From positions 145,501-209,500 of the forward strand of contig CAZTQN010000003.1 in the NCBI GenBank assembly GCA_964615765.1: 64,000 nucleotides of DNA, in the 5' to 3' direction. Positions 56,916 to 64,000 of this stretch are shown one piece after another (position 1 is the first letter of the stretch; each line of letters opens with the position of its first letter). Made by a program: the position numbers and the translations under genes. This DNA is from CAZTQN01 sp964615765. GTDB lineage: Bacteria > Planctomycetota > Phycisphaerae > Phycisphaerales > UBA1924. Below the pieces are notes generated by a model. The model searched no databases. It was not told the DNA's origin and saw only the letters and a program-made list of their open reading frames with translations.

Positions 56916-58331
56916 CTACTCCCCCAGCAGCACGCGCTTCATGATCTCCGCCACGCGGGTGTTGTCGATCGAGCCGCGGATCAACTCGGCCCCGAGGCCC
57001 TCGCCGCGGACGATGATGCCGCCAGCGACGTCGCCGCCGGAGGCCCAGGCGATCGCGAACGCGTGCGTCTTGCCGAAGCGGTCGGGCTTGGCCGTGAACG
57101 GGGCGGAGCCGGTGCCGCTAACGCCGTCGAGCGGCGCGCCGTTGCCGTCGCGCGGCGGGAGTGTGCCGTCCGCGCTCAGCCACCCGTCCTTGCCCGGCTC
57201 GCCGTCGGTGACCGCAACGACCTGCGGGCCGCCGGCGTCGCTATCGGCGGCGGTCATGATCAGCGTGTCGGGGTGCTCGCGCAGATAGTCGCGGGCGATG
57301 CCGATGGCCTCGTCCGCGCGGCGGAAGGCCTCGAACATGCCCGCCGCGTTGTTGTTGTTCCCGAAGTTGTCCGTGCCCTCTTCTTCCACCACGAGCAAGA
57401 AGCGCTGGCCCGTCGCGCTCAGCACCTTCAGCGCCGCCGCGGTCATCTCGCCGACGGTCGGCGCCAGCGGCTCGTACAGCGGCTTGCCCGCCTTCGCGAG
57501 CGCCTCTTCCGGCTCGTCGTTGAAGGTGTGATTCTCCGCGAACACGCCCAGCAGTTTGGTGGTCTTGTCGCTGATGGCGGCGAGTTCGTCGCGCGTGCGC
57601 ACGACGGTGTAGCCGCGGTCTTTGGCGATCGCCAGCAGGTCCAGCCCGTCTTCGCGCACGCCCGTGCCATGGAAGCCTTCGACGCCCTTGGGCAGGAAGT
57701 ACTTCTCGCCCCCGCCGAGCATGACCTGCGCGCCGGACTCGACGAGTTGCCGGGCGATCTCGGCGTAGTCGGAGCGCTTCTGCACTTCGGTGACGAAGCA
57801 CGCCGTGCCCGGCTCGGGGGCGATTCCGGTCTGCACGAGCCCAACGGGGAGCCCGGCGGCGAGCGCGCGGCGGGCGACGCTCATCGGGCGGCCCTGCGCG
57901 TCGCGCAGGGGTTCGCCGCGGCCGCCGCCCGCGCTCAACCCGAACGCGTCGGCATCGACCTTGACGCCGGTCGCGTGCGTGGTCGCGCCGCCGTTGCTGG
58001 TGGCCCCGAGCTCGTTGCGCATGTGCCCGCGGTACACGCCGATGGCGGGGAGCTTGTCCCAGTTGAGGTCGGCGTCGGGACCGACCAGGAGCATGCGGGC
58101 CGCGGTCCACGAGTTGACGGACGTGCCGTCGGGGTGGATGAAGATGACGCTCCCCAGGCGGGGGGAGGCGGGGGGCTGCGTCTGGTCCGCGGCGGGCGCC
58201 TGGGCAGACGGGGGTGCGCCCTCCGACCCGCCGTGCGGGTGCGAAAACGCGGGCGATTGACCCGCTGAGAGCACGACGGCGACGGTGGGCAGAGCCACCC
58301 GGGCCACCTGGGCATGGAGGCGTGTGAACAT
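56916..58331 (-). CDS. Divergent alkaline phosphatase family protein
   Basis: 471 residues with a signal peptide (1-29). Fold motifs: FIHPDGTS (Asp68), ATSNGGATTHATGVK (Ser112 in the nucleophile position), VVEEEGTDNFGN (Glu316, Asp321) and MTAADSDAGG (Asp363). In E. coli PhoA numbering the ligand residues His331, His370 and His412 are replaced by Asn325, Ser364 and Ala430 or its neighbour. Predicted exported. It may be a phosphatase with different metal use, or inactive. Convergent with the disordered-protein gene; start ATG 58331. Confidence 0.8.
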   Translation of the reverse strand: MFTRLHAQVARVALPTVAVVLSAGQSPAFSHPHGGSEGAPPSAQAPAADQTQPPASPRLGSVIFIHPDGTSVNSWTAARMLLVGPDADLNWDKLPAIGVYRGHMRNELGATSNGGATTHATGVKVDADAFGLSAGGGRGEPLRDAQGRPMSVARRALAAGLPVGLVQTGIAPEPGTACFVTEVQKRSDYAEIARQLVESGAQVMLGGGEKYFLPKGVEGFHGTGVREDGLDLLAIAKDRGYTVVRTRDELAAISDKTTKLLGVFAENHTFNDEPEEALAKAGKPLYEPLAPTVGEMTAAALKVLSATGQRFLLVVEEEGTDNFGNNNNAAGMFEAFRRADEAIGIARDYLREHPDTLIMTAADSDAGGPQVVAVTDGEPGKDGWLSADGTLPPRDGNGAPLDGVSGTGSAPFTAKPDRFGKTHAFAIAWASGGDVAGGIIVRGEGLGAELIRGSIDNTRVAEIMKRVLLGE

Positions 58332-58478
58332 GGGCGAATCGTCGCCGGGTCGCCGGGCGGGGTCGAGTGCGCCTATGGTTTTCCGCTTCGATCCGGGATC
58401 ACCGCGGGCCCGATTCGGCCACTGTGCCGACTTCGCGAGCCCCACCGGCTAGGGCAACAAGTCACGGTGAGGTGGTTC

Positions 58479-58808
58479 ATGTACGCGATCATCGAAGCGT
58501 CGGGCGGTCAACTCGTGGTGCGCAAGGACGAACTGTTCGAGATCGACCTGATCGACGAGGGCAACGCCACCGTCGGCAAGTCCATCACCTTCGACAAGGT
58601 CCTGGTCGTCGGCGGGATCGACGGCGAGAGCGCCAAAATCGGCCAGCCCTACGTCACCGGCGCGAAGGTCACGGCGGAAGTCGTCGAGCCCCTCGTCAAG
58701 GGCGACAAGCTCCGCATCCAGTACTTCCAGCCCAAGAAGGGCTCCCGCCGGCGCACGGGTCACCGGCAGAAGTACACCAAGATCAAGATCACCAGCATCG
58801 CCAAGTGA
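58479..58808 (+). CDS. rplU: Large ribosomal subunit protein bL21
   Basis: 109 residues. MYAIIEASGGQLVVRKDELFEID at the N-terminus, VLVVGGIDG, and the C-terminal KKGSRRRTGHRQKYTKIKI are typical. It binds 23S rRNA. Ribosome site GAGGTGG. The usual downstream partner rpmA (bL27) is absent here; a structured intergenic region and a regulator gene follow. Confidence 0.95.
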   Translation: MYAIIEASGGQLVVRKDELFEIDLIDEGNATVGKSITFDKVLVVGGIDGESAKIGQPYVTGAKVTAEVVEPLVKGDKLRIQYFQPKKGSRRRTGHRQKYTKIKITSIAK

Positions 58809-58848
58809 GTGCGCATCCACGCACGAACGGGTGAGCAGCAGACCTCAG

Positions 58849-58939
58849 GATGGTCGCAATGCGCGGGTAAACCGCGTTATGAGTGGACCATCATGTCGGA
58901 TTCACCCTCCAAGGGGTGAGTTTCTGAACCTGTGGTTCA
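58849..58939 (+). promoter_or_regulatory. Run of four inverted repeats between rplU and PAS-LuxR gene
   Basis: Outer arms GATGGTC / GACCATC (58849-58855, 58886-58892) enclose CGCGG / CCGCG (58862-58876). Then TCACCC / GGGTGA (58902-58919), and TGAACC-TGT-GGTTCA (58925-58939), 26 bp before the regulator start. The third could end rplU transcription, and the fourth looks like an operator. Alternatively the whole could be a structured RNA. Confidence 0.5.
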
Positions 58940-58964
58940 TGCGGCACCTGTAGTTTGTTCGTGG

Positions 58965-59765
58965 ATGGACCGTCAGCACACACACCGGGTTGATGAACAC
59001 GAAGCGAACGCACCCACGATCCGGGAGACCGGCTCGTGGGTGTGGAGCGCGCTGGTCGCCGAAACCGCGATCGGCGTCTCCGTCGTCACCACCGCCGGCC
59101 GCGTTCTGTACGCCAACGACCAGTTGGCTCAAATGGTGCACCCGACGTACTCCGCCGGCGACCTCGTCGGCCGTGCGTGGGACGAGTACATGCCCCCCGA
59201 CTGGGTGGCCGAGTGGCTGCCGGTGCTGCGCCGCGTCGCGGGCTCGCGGCAGTCGGTCATGAAGCGCAGCATCTGGCGCGGCACGCAGTTCTACACGACC
59301 GTCCGCGCCATCGGCGAGCCCGGCGACGCCGACACCCGCCTGCTCATGATCTCCCGCCCCGTAAGTTCCGCCGAGGAGCCCGTCTTCCTCGCCGCCCAGG
59401 GGATCGAGAAGCTGCCCGCCGACGGCATCGATCTCGGGCCCTTGGACGTGCTGACGACGCGCGAGCTCGAAGTGCTCGCGCTGCTCGGGCAAGGGCTCAG
59501 CGTGGAAGACACCGCGCGGCTGCTGTTCCGCAGCCCGGAGACGGTCAAGTCGCACCGCAAATCCATCGCCGACAAACTCGGCACCAGCGACCGCATGAAG
59601 CTCGCGAGTCTGGCGCAGCAGGCGGGCCTGCGCGTCGCCGACGCCGCGGCCCCGCGCTTCCGCCAGAGCGGGAACTCGCGGCAGTCGGCCAGCTCCGCCC
59701 GACCCGGCGAAACGCCCAGCGCCCCGCCGCCGGTCGAACTGGAAGCCAAAACCCGCCCGGAGTAG
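58965..59765 (+). CDS. PAS-LuxR transcriptional regulator
   Basis: 266 residues. A PAS-like sensor domain (about 30-125, IGVSVVTTAGRVLYANDQL) is followed by a LuxR-type helix-turn-helix (about 155-215): LTTRELEVLALLGQGLSVEDTARLLFRSPETVKSHRKSIADKLG. No receiver domain. The C-terminal 50 residues are disordered. TAGTTT lies 8 nt before ATG 58965. It may act on its own promoter through the palindrome just upstream (inferred). Confidence 0.88.
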   Translation: MDRQHTHRVDEHEANAPTIRETGSWVWSALVAETAIGVSVVTTAGRVLYANDQLAQMVHPTYSAGDLVGRAWDEYMPPDWVAEWLPVLRRVAGSRQSVMKRSIWRGTQFYTTVRAIGEPGDADTRLLMISRPVSSAEEPVFLAAQGIEKLPADGIDLGPLDVLTTRELEVLALLGQGLSVEDTARLLFRSPETVKSHRKSIADKLGTSDRMKLASLAQQAGLRVADAAAPRFRQSGNSRQSASSARPGETPSAPPPVELEAKTRPE

Positions 59766-59813
59766 CCGGGGGCGCGGCGTGATCGAGAGCACGGTCGCGC
59801 CCGCCACGCGGTC

Positions 59814-59819
59814 TACCCT
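59814..59819 (+). promoter_or_regulatory. -10-like TACCCT, leaderless start of EamA gene
   Basis: TACCCT ends 6 nt before ATG 59826; no ribosome site. Confidence 0.5.
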
Positions 59820-59825
59820 CGGCCC

Positions 59826-60374
59826 ATGCACGCGATCATCTGCGCGATCCTCGCCGGGCTGTGCTGGGGCGTCGGCGAGATCTTCACCAAGGCGGCGCTC
59901 AACACCAAAGAGATCGGGCCCCTCGGCGCCGCCCTGATCCGGGCCGCCGTCACCCTGCCGCTCGCGCTCGCCGGCTTTCTGCTGGTCTTCCTGATCTTCA
60001 AGACCGAGACGCAGGCGTTCTGGAAGCCCGCGGCAGAAGGCGGCATGAAGCCCGCGACGTGGGCCAAGGTCATCTTCGGCTCCGGCCTGCTCGCGGGCTT
60101 TGGCGGGGTGTTCTTCTTCTACCTCGGGCTCAGCCTGCCGGGCGGCGACATCTCCAAACTCCGCCCGATCGCGTTCGCGCTGGCGCCGGCGACGGCGGTC
60201 TTCCTGGGCTGGTGGTTCCTGGGCGAAGCGATGACGCTCAAGAAACTCGCCGCGGTCGTGCTGATCGTCGCAGGGATCGCGCTGCTGGCGGGCATGGGCA
60301 AGAAGCCGGGCCCGCGCGACGGACCGCCGGACCCGGCCGGCGCCCGCGCCGAGCCCGCACCGATGAACCTCTGA
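59826..60374 (+). CDS. Half-size EamA/DMT transporter
   Basis: 182 residues with four or five membrane helices, one EamA unit instead of two. ICAILAGLCWGVGEIFTKAAL starts the unit; LAPATAVFLGWWFLGEAMTLKKLAAVVLIVAGIALL ends it. Such short forms are thought to dimerise. Substrate unknown. The last 25 residues are Pro/Ala-rich and cytosolic. Confidence 0.82.
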   Translation: MHAIICAILAGLCWGVGEIFTKAALNTKEIGPLGAALIRAAVTLPLALAGFLLVFLIFKTETQAFWKPAAEGGMKPATWAKVIFGSGLLAGFGGVFFFYLGLSLPGGDISKLRPIAFALAPATAVFLGWWFLGEAMTLKKLAAVVLIVAGIALLAGMGKKPGPRDGPPDPAGARAEPAPMNL

Positions 60375-60455
60375 CCCCTCCCACCCCCCCGCCTCTCCCA
60401 AATCCCGCCCCCACCCCTGACCCCTCACGCCCACCCCGCGCCGGCGGAAACCACA

Positions 60456-60488
60456 GGCGGGGCGCGGTCGCCGTGGCGACGCCCCGCC
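60456..60488 (+). terminator. Long hairpin after EamA gene
   Basis: Outer stem GGCGGGGC / GCCCCGCC and inner stem GTCGCC / GGCGAC, with a 3-nt bulge (GCG) between, forming 14 bp in all. It lies 81 bp past the stop. The tail has no T run, so termination is plausible but unproven. Confidence 0.55.
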
Positions 60489-60512
60489 CGCGGCGTGTTT
60501 GCCATCATGACA

Positions 60513-60523
60513 GAAACTGTTTC
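60513..60523. promoter_or_regulatory. Palindromic site GAAACTGTTTC (site 1)
   Basis: Perfect odd palindrome GAAAC-T-GTTTC. A near copy lies 98 bp downstream within a promoter spacer. Confidence 0.4.
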
Positions 60524-60601
60524 ACGAACATTTTCAGGCGGAAAACACCTTTTTTTTCAGATCAAAATGACTTTCCACCGCCGATGCACGCCCGCATCTG
60601 C

Positions 60602-60630
60602 TTGACAGCCGGAACAGTTTCATTTAGTCT
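60602..60630 (+). promoter_or_regulatory. Sigma70-type promoter of second dockerin-tailed gene
   Basis: TTGACA (60602-60607), a 17-nt spacer, and TAGTCT (60625-60630). It is the best -35 match in the window. The predicted leader is about 90 nt. Confidence 0.75.
60611..60621. promoter_or_regulatory. Site GGAACAGTTTC in promoter spacer (site 2)
   Basis: One mismatch from the palindrome at 60513, placed between -35 and -10, so it could repress or tune the promoter. Confidence 0.45.
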
Positions 60631-60726
60631 GGCTGGCGTCCGTCTAGGTGGCGCGCGAGCAAGTCGCCAGGGCGTCGGTTGGGGGAAGCGGGGCCCCTGG
60701 GCTTCTGGTGCCGCGAGGAGTTGGCC

Positions 60727-62436
60727 ATGCGAAAGTTGTGTCTCTTGGTTGCCGGTGTGGTGTGTACGGCGCTGCCGTCTGTGGCGCTTGCCGACGAGGT
60801 CGCCACCAACGGCGGCTTTGAAACCGCCGGCTTCGGCGGTCCGACCGAGTCGTTCGCCTGGGGCTTCGCGGCCTCCGGCGGTCCCGGTTCTCTCTCCCAG
60901 CGCGACGGGACCATGCCCCGCACGGGCGCGTTCGCGCAGCACCTGCGAACCTTCGGGTCCGACGGCATGGGCGGCAACGCCGCCGTGTTCCAGAACAGCA
61001 TCACCGACGGCGGGCTCTCCTCCCTGCAGGAGAACACCCAGCTCAGCGCGTCGTTTTACGGCAAGTACACCCTCGGGCCCGGCGGCGTCGGGTTCTACGT
61101 CCTCCGCGTGCTCAACGCGAACGGCGTGATCGTCGCCCAGACGCCCCTGGGCGTCATCACCAGCGGCACCGGCGCGTACCAGAACATCACCATGGGCCCG
61201 ATCACCGTGCCCGCCTTCGGCGCACCGCCCAACGACGTGTACTCCGCCTTCGTCGAGATCAACGTCGCCGCCGGCGCCTTCGTCGGCTCCTCCGCCGAGG
61301 CGTTCATCGACGACGTCAGCATCAACGGTACCGTCGTCGGCGGCGTCCAGACCGGCGCGTGCTGCATCGCCAACGTCTGCTCGCAGGCCACGCAGGCCGA
61401 ATGCACCGGCACGTTCCAGGGCAACGGCACGACCTGCTCGCCCGACCCGTGCGCCCCGCCGGTCGTCGGCGCCTGCTGCGCCGCCAGCGGCTCGTGCACC
61501 ACCACCACGCCGGCCGCCTGCGTCGGCACCTTCCAGGGCAACGCCACCGTGTGCACGCCCAACCCGTGCCCCGCGACCACCGACCTGATCACCAACGGCG
61601 GCTTCGAGATCGAAGGCTCCGCCGGACCGACGCAGTCGGCCAGTTGGAACATCGGCGTCTCCGGCGGGCCCGGCTCGCTCTCCGAGCGTGACGCGACCAT
61701 GCCCCGCACCGGCGGCTTCGCCCACCACCTGCTGACCTTCGGCGCCGACGCCATCGGCGGCAACGCGGCCATCATCCAGAACACCGCGACCGACGGCGGC
61801 CGCCCCTCGCTCCAGCAGAACACCCCCGTCACCGCGACCTTCAACGCCAAGTACACCTTCGGGCCCGGCGGCGTCGGGTTCTACGTCCTCCGCATCGTCA
61901 ACGGCGCCGGCGCCATCGTCGCGCAGACCCCGCTGGGCGTCGTGCCGAGCGGCACCAACGGTGTCTATCAGGCCTTCAACATCGGGCCCGTCAACGTCCC
62001 CGCCTTCGGAGCGGCCCCCAACGACTTCTACTCGGCCACCATCGAGCTCAACGTCGCCGCCGGCGCGTTCATCGGCGCTTCCGCCGAGGCGTTCATCGAT
62101 GATGTCAGCATCGCCGGCACGCTGGTCGCCGGTGATCCGGTCGGCGTGTGCTGCTCGGGCAGCATCTGCTCGCTGACGACGCAGGCCGCGTGCGTACCGG
62201 GCGCCTTCGGCGGGACCAACTGGGTCGCCGCCCCCGCGTGCAACGACGCCGGCAACCCCGTGGCCCCCTGCTGCAAGGCCGACTTCAACAAGGCCGTCGG
62301 CGTCACCGTGCAGGACATCTTCGACTTCCTGTCCGCCTGGTTCGCGGGCGACGCGACCGCCGACTTCTCCGGCGGCGGCATCACCGTCCAGGACCTGTTC
62401 GACTTCCTGGCCGCCTGGTTCACCGGCTGCCCGTGA
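60727..62436 (+). CDS. Secreted protein with two duplicated modules and dockerin-like tail
   Basis: 569 residues; ribosome site GGAG. Signal peptide 1-22. Two similar modules, residues 26-201 and 288-464, share TNGGFE, GGPGSLSxRD, MPRTGxFAxHL, YTxGPGGVGFYVLR, AEAFIDDVSI; they look like carbohydrate-binding beta-sandwiches. Three Cys-rich pieces (210-241, 249-281, 475-516, GACC...C type) separate or follow them. The tail 519-569 has two VQD[IL]FDFL motifs and ends TGCP, as in the protein at 20178. A surface role is inferred. It is followed by a terminator and a prepilin-like gene. Confidence 0.8.
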   Translation: MRKLCLLVAGVVCTALPSVALADEVATNGGFETAGFGGPTESFAWGFAASGGPGSLSQRDGTMPRTGAFAQHLRTFGSDGMGGNAAVFQNSITDGGLSSLQENTQLSASFYGKYTLGPGGVGFYVLRVLNANGVIVAQTPLGVITSGTGAYQNITMGPITVPAFGAPPNDVYSAFVEINVAAGAFVGSSAEAFIDDVSINGTVVGGVQTGACCIANVCSQATQAECTGTFQGNGTTCSPDPCAPPVVGACCAASGSCTTTTPAACVGTFQGNATVCTPNPCPATTDLITNGGFEIEGSAGPTQSASWNIGVSGGPGSLSERDATMPRTGGFAHHLLTFGADAIGGNAAIIQNTATDGGRPSLQQNTPVTATFNAKYTFGPGGVGFYVLRIVNGAGAIVAQTPLGVVPSGTNGVYQAFNIGPVNVPAFGAAPNDFYSATIELNVAAGAFIGASAEAFIDDVSIAGTLVAGDPVGVCCSGSICSLTTQAACVPGAFGGTNWVAAPACNDAGNPVAPCCKADFNKAVGVTVQDIFDFLSAWFAGDATADFSGGGITVQDLFDFLAAWFTGCP

Positions 62437-62455
62437 GCCCGACATGACTCCTCGG

Positions 62456-62490
62456 CCGCGCCGCGAAGAAACCTCCGCGGCGCGGTCTTC
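62456..62490 (+). terminator. Intrinsic terminator after dockerin-tailed gene
   Basis: Perfect 10-bp stem CCGCGCCGCG / CGCGGCGCGG with a 10-nt loop, followed by TCTTC. Confidence 0.65.
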
Positions 62491-62564
62491 CCCCCGCCCC
62501 CCCTCCCCGCCCGGCCTCTCCCGTCCCCCCTCCCCGCGTCCCCCACTCCTCTCCCGGAGTCCCC

Positions 62565-63455
62565 GTGCCCTCCACCACGCGCCGCGGATTCACGCTCATC
62601 GAACTGCTCGTGGTCATCGCGATCATCGCGCTGCTCATCGGCATCCTGCTCCCATCGCTCGGCCAGGCCCGCGAAGCCGCGCGCCTGACCAAGTGCATCG
62701 TCAACCTCAAGAGCTTCGCGCTCGCCGGCAACCTGTACGCCAACGACTCAAGAGACACCATCTGGGACGCGACGCGGCGCATCACCCCGCCCAACGCCGA
62801 GTTCACCGTGTGGGCCCGCCTGCCGCGCTCCGACAACCCGGCCCAGACCGGGCCCGGCCTGGTGTACGCGTACATGGACGACGTCGAGAAAGTCGGCGAG
62901 TGCCCGACCAACAAGCGCCGCGATCGCGACGGCCGCAGCACCCGCACCGGCGGCAACCTGTGGAACACGCAAAGCGGCATCGACTTCGACTACACCTTCC
63001 TCACGCGCATGCAAGGCGCGACGCTCGGGGCCGACGTCCAAGTCGGCTACCTCACGCGCCCCGCCGAGTTCACGCTCAGCGCCCAGCCGCCGGAAGTGGC
63101 CCCCGCCACGCTGAACATCACCCGCTTCACGGGTCGCCCGCTGTTCATCGAAGAATCCACGGCGTTCTACAACGGCAACACCTCGTCGGCGATCTACCAG
63201 GACGGGCTGTTCACCAACGACGATCAGTTCGAAACCCGCCACGGCGGGTCATGCGCCGTCGGCTTTCTCGAGGGGCACGCGATCGCCTTCAAGCCGCCAT
63301 CGGGCCCCGACCGCTTCATCGAAGAAGCCACCGACACGCGCGTGTGGGACCTCTACGCCTCCGGCCGCGTCGGCTGGATCCGCCTCGAACCGCCGGGCCA
63401 GAACGTCCTCCGCCGCCCGTTCGGCTGGATCAACAATCCGCGCGCGACGCCGTGA
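62565..63455 (+). CDS. PulG-type prepilin-like protein
   Basis: 296 residues. The prepilin signal RRGFTLIELLVVIAIIALLI begins at residue 7, nearly identical in its core to the prepilin-like protein at 18855. The C-terminus holds RHGGSCAVGFLEGHAIAF, a variant of the H-X9-DG pattern with Glu instead of Asp. GTG start with GGAG upstream. It is probably processed by prepilin peptidase and assembled into a type II secretion-like filament (inferred). Confidence 0.82.
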   Translation: MPSTTRRGFTLIELLVVIAIIALLIGILLPSLGQAREAARLTKCIVNLKSFALAGNLYANDSRDTIWDATRRITPPNAEFTVWARLPRSDNPAQTGPGLVYAYMDDVEKVGECPTNKRRDRDGRSTRTGGNLWNTQSGIDFDYTFLTRMQGATLGADVQVGYLTRPAEFTLSAQPPEVAPATLNITRFTGRPLFIEESTAFYNGNTSSAIYQDGLFTNDDQFETRHGGSCAVGFLEGHAIAFKPPSGPDRFIEEATDTRVWDLYASGRVGWIRLEPPGQNVLRRPFGWINNPRATP

Positions 63456-63472
63456 TGAAGAGGACGCGGGGA

Positions 63473-63510
63473 GGGGGGATGGGGGGATGGGGGGATGGGG
63501 GGATGGGGGG
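63473..63510 (+). repeat. GGGGGGAT octamer array, G-quadruplex candidate
   Basis: Four GGGGGGAT units plus a final G6, on the + strand, 17 bp after the stop of the prepilin-like gene. Five G6 tracts with 2-nt AT loops. A C-rich inverted counterpart is at 63662-63692. Confidence 0.9.
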
Positions 63511-63640
63511 ACGCGGTGATTGTGAGTCGACGTCCTTGTGCTGGCGTGGCCCTCAACCACTCCGCGCCTCCGTGGTTCCAACTTCTTCGGTTTTCCGGCT
63601 TGGCGGGGGTGCGGGGGCGGAGCCCCTGCGCTCGCGTTCT
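63511..63640 (+). repeat. Dispersed repeat copy d
   Basis: Forward copy of the element also seen at 55801, 55935 and 56742. It is bracketed by G6AT and ATC6 octamers and by ACGCGGTGA direct repeats (63511-63519 and 63648-63656). The region 63456-63777 contains no gene. Confidence 0.85.
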
Positions 63641-63661
63641 TAGATCACGCGGTGACGCGGT

Positions 63662-63692
63662 CCCCCATCCCACCCATCCCCCCCATCCCCCC
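63662..63692 (+). repeat. ATCCCCCC run, inverted partner of the G-rich array
   Basis: CCCCCCATCCCCCC (63679-63692) is the exact complement of two units of the G-rich array at 63473. The two together could form a hairpin whose loop contains repeat copy d. Confidence 0.75.
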
Positions 63693-63777
63693 GCTCCACT
63701 CCGAGACCCCTCCGCGCCCTCCCAGCACTCTGAGTTGAATGCCCCCTCCGAGCACTCTGCGTTCAACGCGCGCAAAG

Positions 63778-63850
63778 TGGAGCGGAGGAGACTCGAACTC
63801 CCAACATCTAGCTTGCAAAGCTAGCACTCTACCAATTGAGTTACCGCCCC
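63778..63850 (-). tRNA. tRNA-Ala, anticodon UGC
   Basis: 73-nt cloverleaf on the minus strand. Acceptor GGGGCGG pairs with CCGCTCC, including the G3-U70 pair that defines alanine tRNAs. D arm ACTC/GAGT, anticodon stem CTAGC/GCTAG with loop TTTGCAA (UGC), T arm GGGAG/CTCCT with loop TTCGAGT. The discriminator is A73. CCA is not encoded and must be added after transcription. Confidence 0.95.
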
Positions 63851-64000
63851 ACGCGAAAGGCCCGGCGGATCGGCGAAGAGGGAGGATTGCCCCGTTTCGC
63901 CCAACCACCCCACCCACGCCCGGCCGCGTGATCGGGGCATGGTAGCGACCTGCCCAGCGTCCGCCGAGCGGACGGGCGAAGCGCCACAAGAGGCACCAGG
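63851..64000. other. Upstream region of tRNA-Ala
   Basis: No protein gene is supported. On the minus strand TACCAT at 63939-63944 could be a -10 for the tRNA, but no -35 is clear. Confidence 0.35.

Overview
The window is a GC-rich bacterial chromosome segment that looks planctomycetal, most likely Phycisphaerae-like. The evidence is the gene content. Two secreted proteins end in the Cys/Asp-rich dockerin-like tail typical of that group (motif TVQDIFDFL). There are two PulG-type prepilin-like proteins with FTLIELLVVIAIIALLIGIL N-termini, one carrying an H-X9-DG signature. There are zinc-ribbon/GYF-like membrane proteins, SOUL and CHRD domains, and many long accessory insertions in housekeeping enzymes. 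The assignment rests on family knowledge and was not tested by a search.

Layout. 97-9822: parvulin-like lipoprotein, zinc-ribbon membrane protein, SerC, small hypothetical, GAF-PP2C phosphatase, GAPDH, D-aminoacyl-tRNA deacylase, O-methyltransferase-like protein, fatty-acid desaturase, voltage-gated cation channel. 9900-18636: FAD amine oxidase, SOUL protein, PurD, PdxH, HrpA helicase. 18855-24858: prepilin-like protein, a giant secreted protein with PstS-like, CHRD and dockerin parts, and a degenerate AAA protein. 24839-29020: two tandem OPT-family transporters on the minus strand. 29226-32052: glycosyltransferase 2 and two hypothetical proteins. 32149-42811: a minus-strand run of peptide-ABC-transporter genes (permease, binding protein, two more permeases, one ATPase), then a GT4-like glycosyltransferase and XseA. 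43038-48666: MotA/MotB-like stator pair, MnmG, Kef-type antiporter. 48980-55666: B12-fold regulator-like protein, ECF sigma factor, membrane anti-sigma candidate, large membrane protein, TypA. 56112-60374: disordered repeat protein, divergent alkaline phosphatase, ribosomal protein bL21, PAS-LuxR regulator, half-size EamA transporter. 60727-63850: second dockerin-tailed secreted protein, second prepilin-like protein, and tRNA-Ala(UGC).

Three signals go beyond gene annotation. First, at least nine genes have a TANNNT element exactly 5-6 nt before the start codon, which predicts leaderless transcripts. Second, four copies of a dispersed intergenic repeat built around GGGGGCGGAGCCCC sit near 55.7-56.9 kb and 63.5 kb; the last copy is flanked by inverted G6AT/ATC6 octamer runs with strong quadruplex potential. 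Third, several proteins have family folds with altered key residues: an alkaline phosphatase without its metal-binding histidines, a sodium-channel-type protein with a TGDDWT filter, a B12 fold lacking the axial His, and an AAA protein lacking the Walker A Lys. I found no insertion sequence, CRISPR array, prophage or complete defence system. The most plausible novel cell-surface system is the pairing of prepilin-like and dockerin-tailed secreted proteins, present twice.
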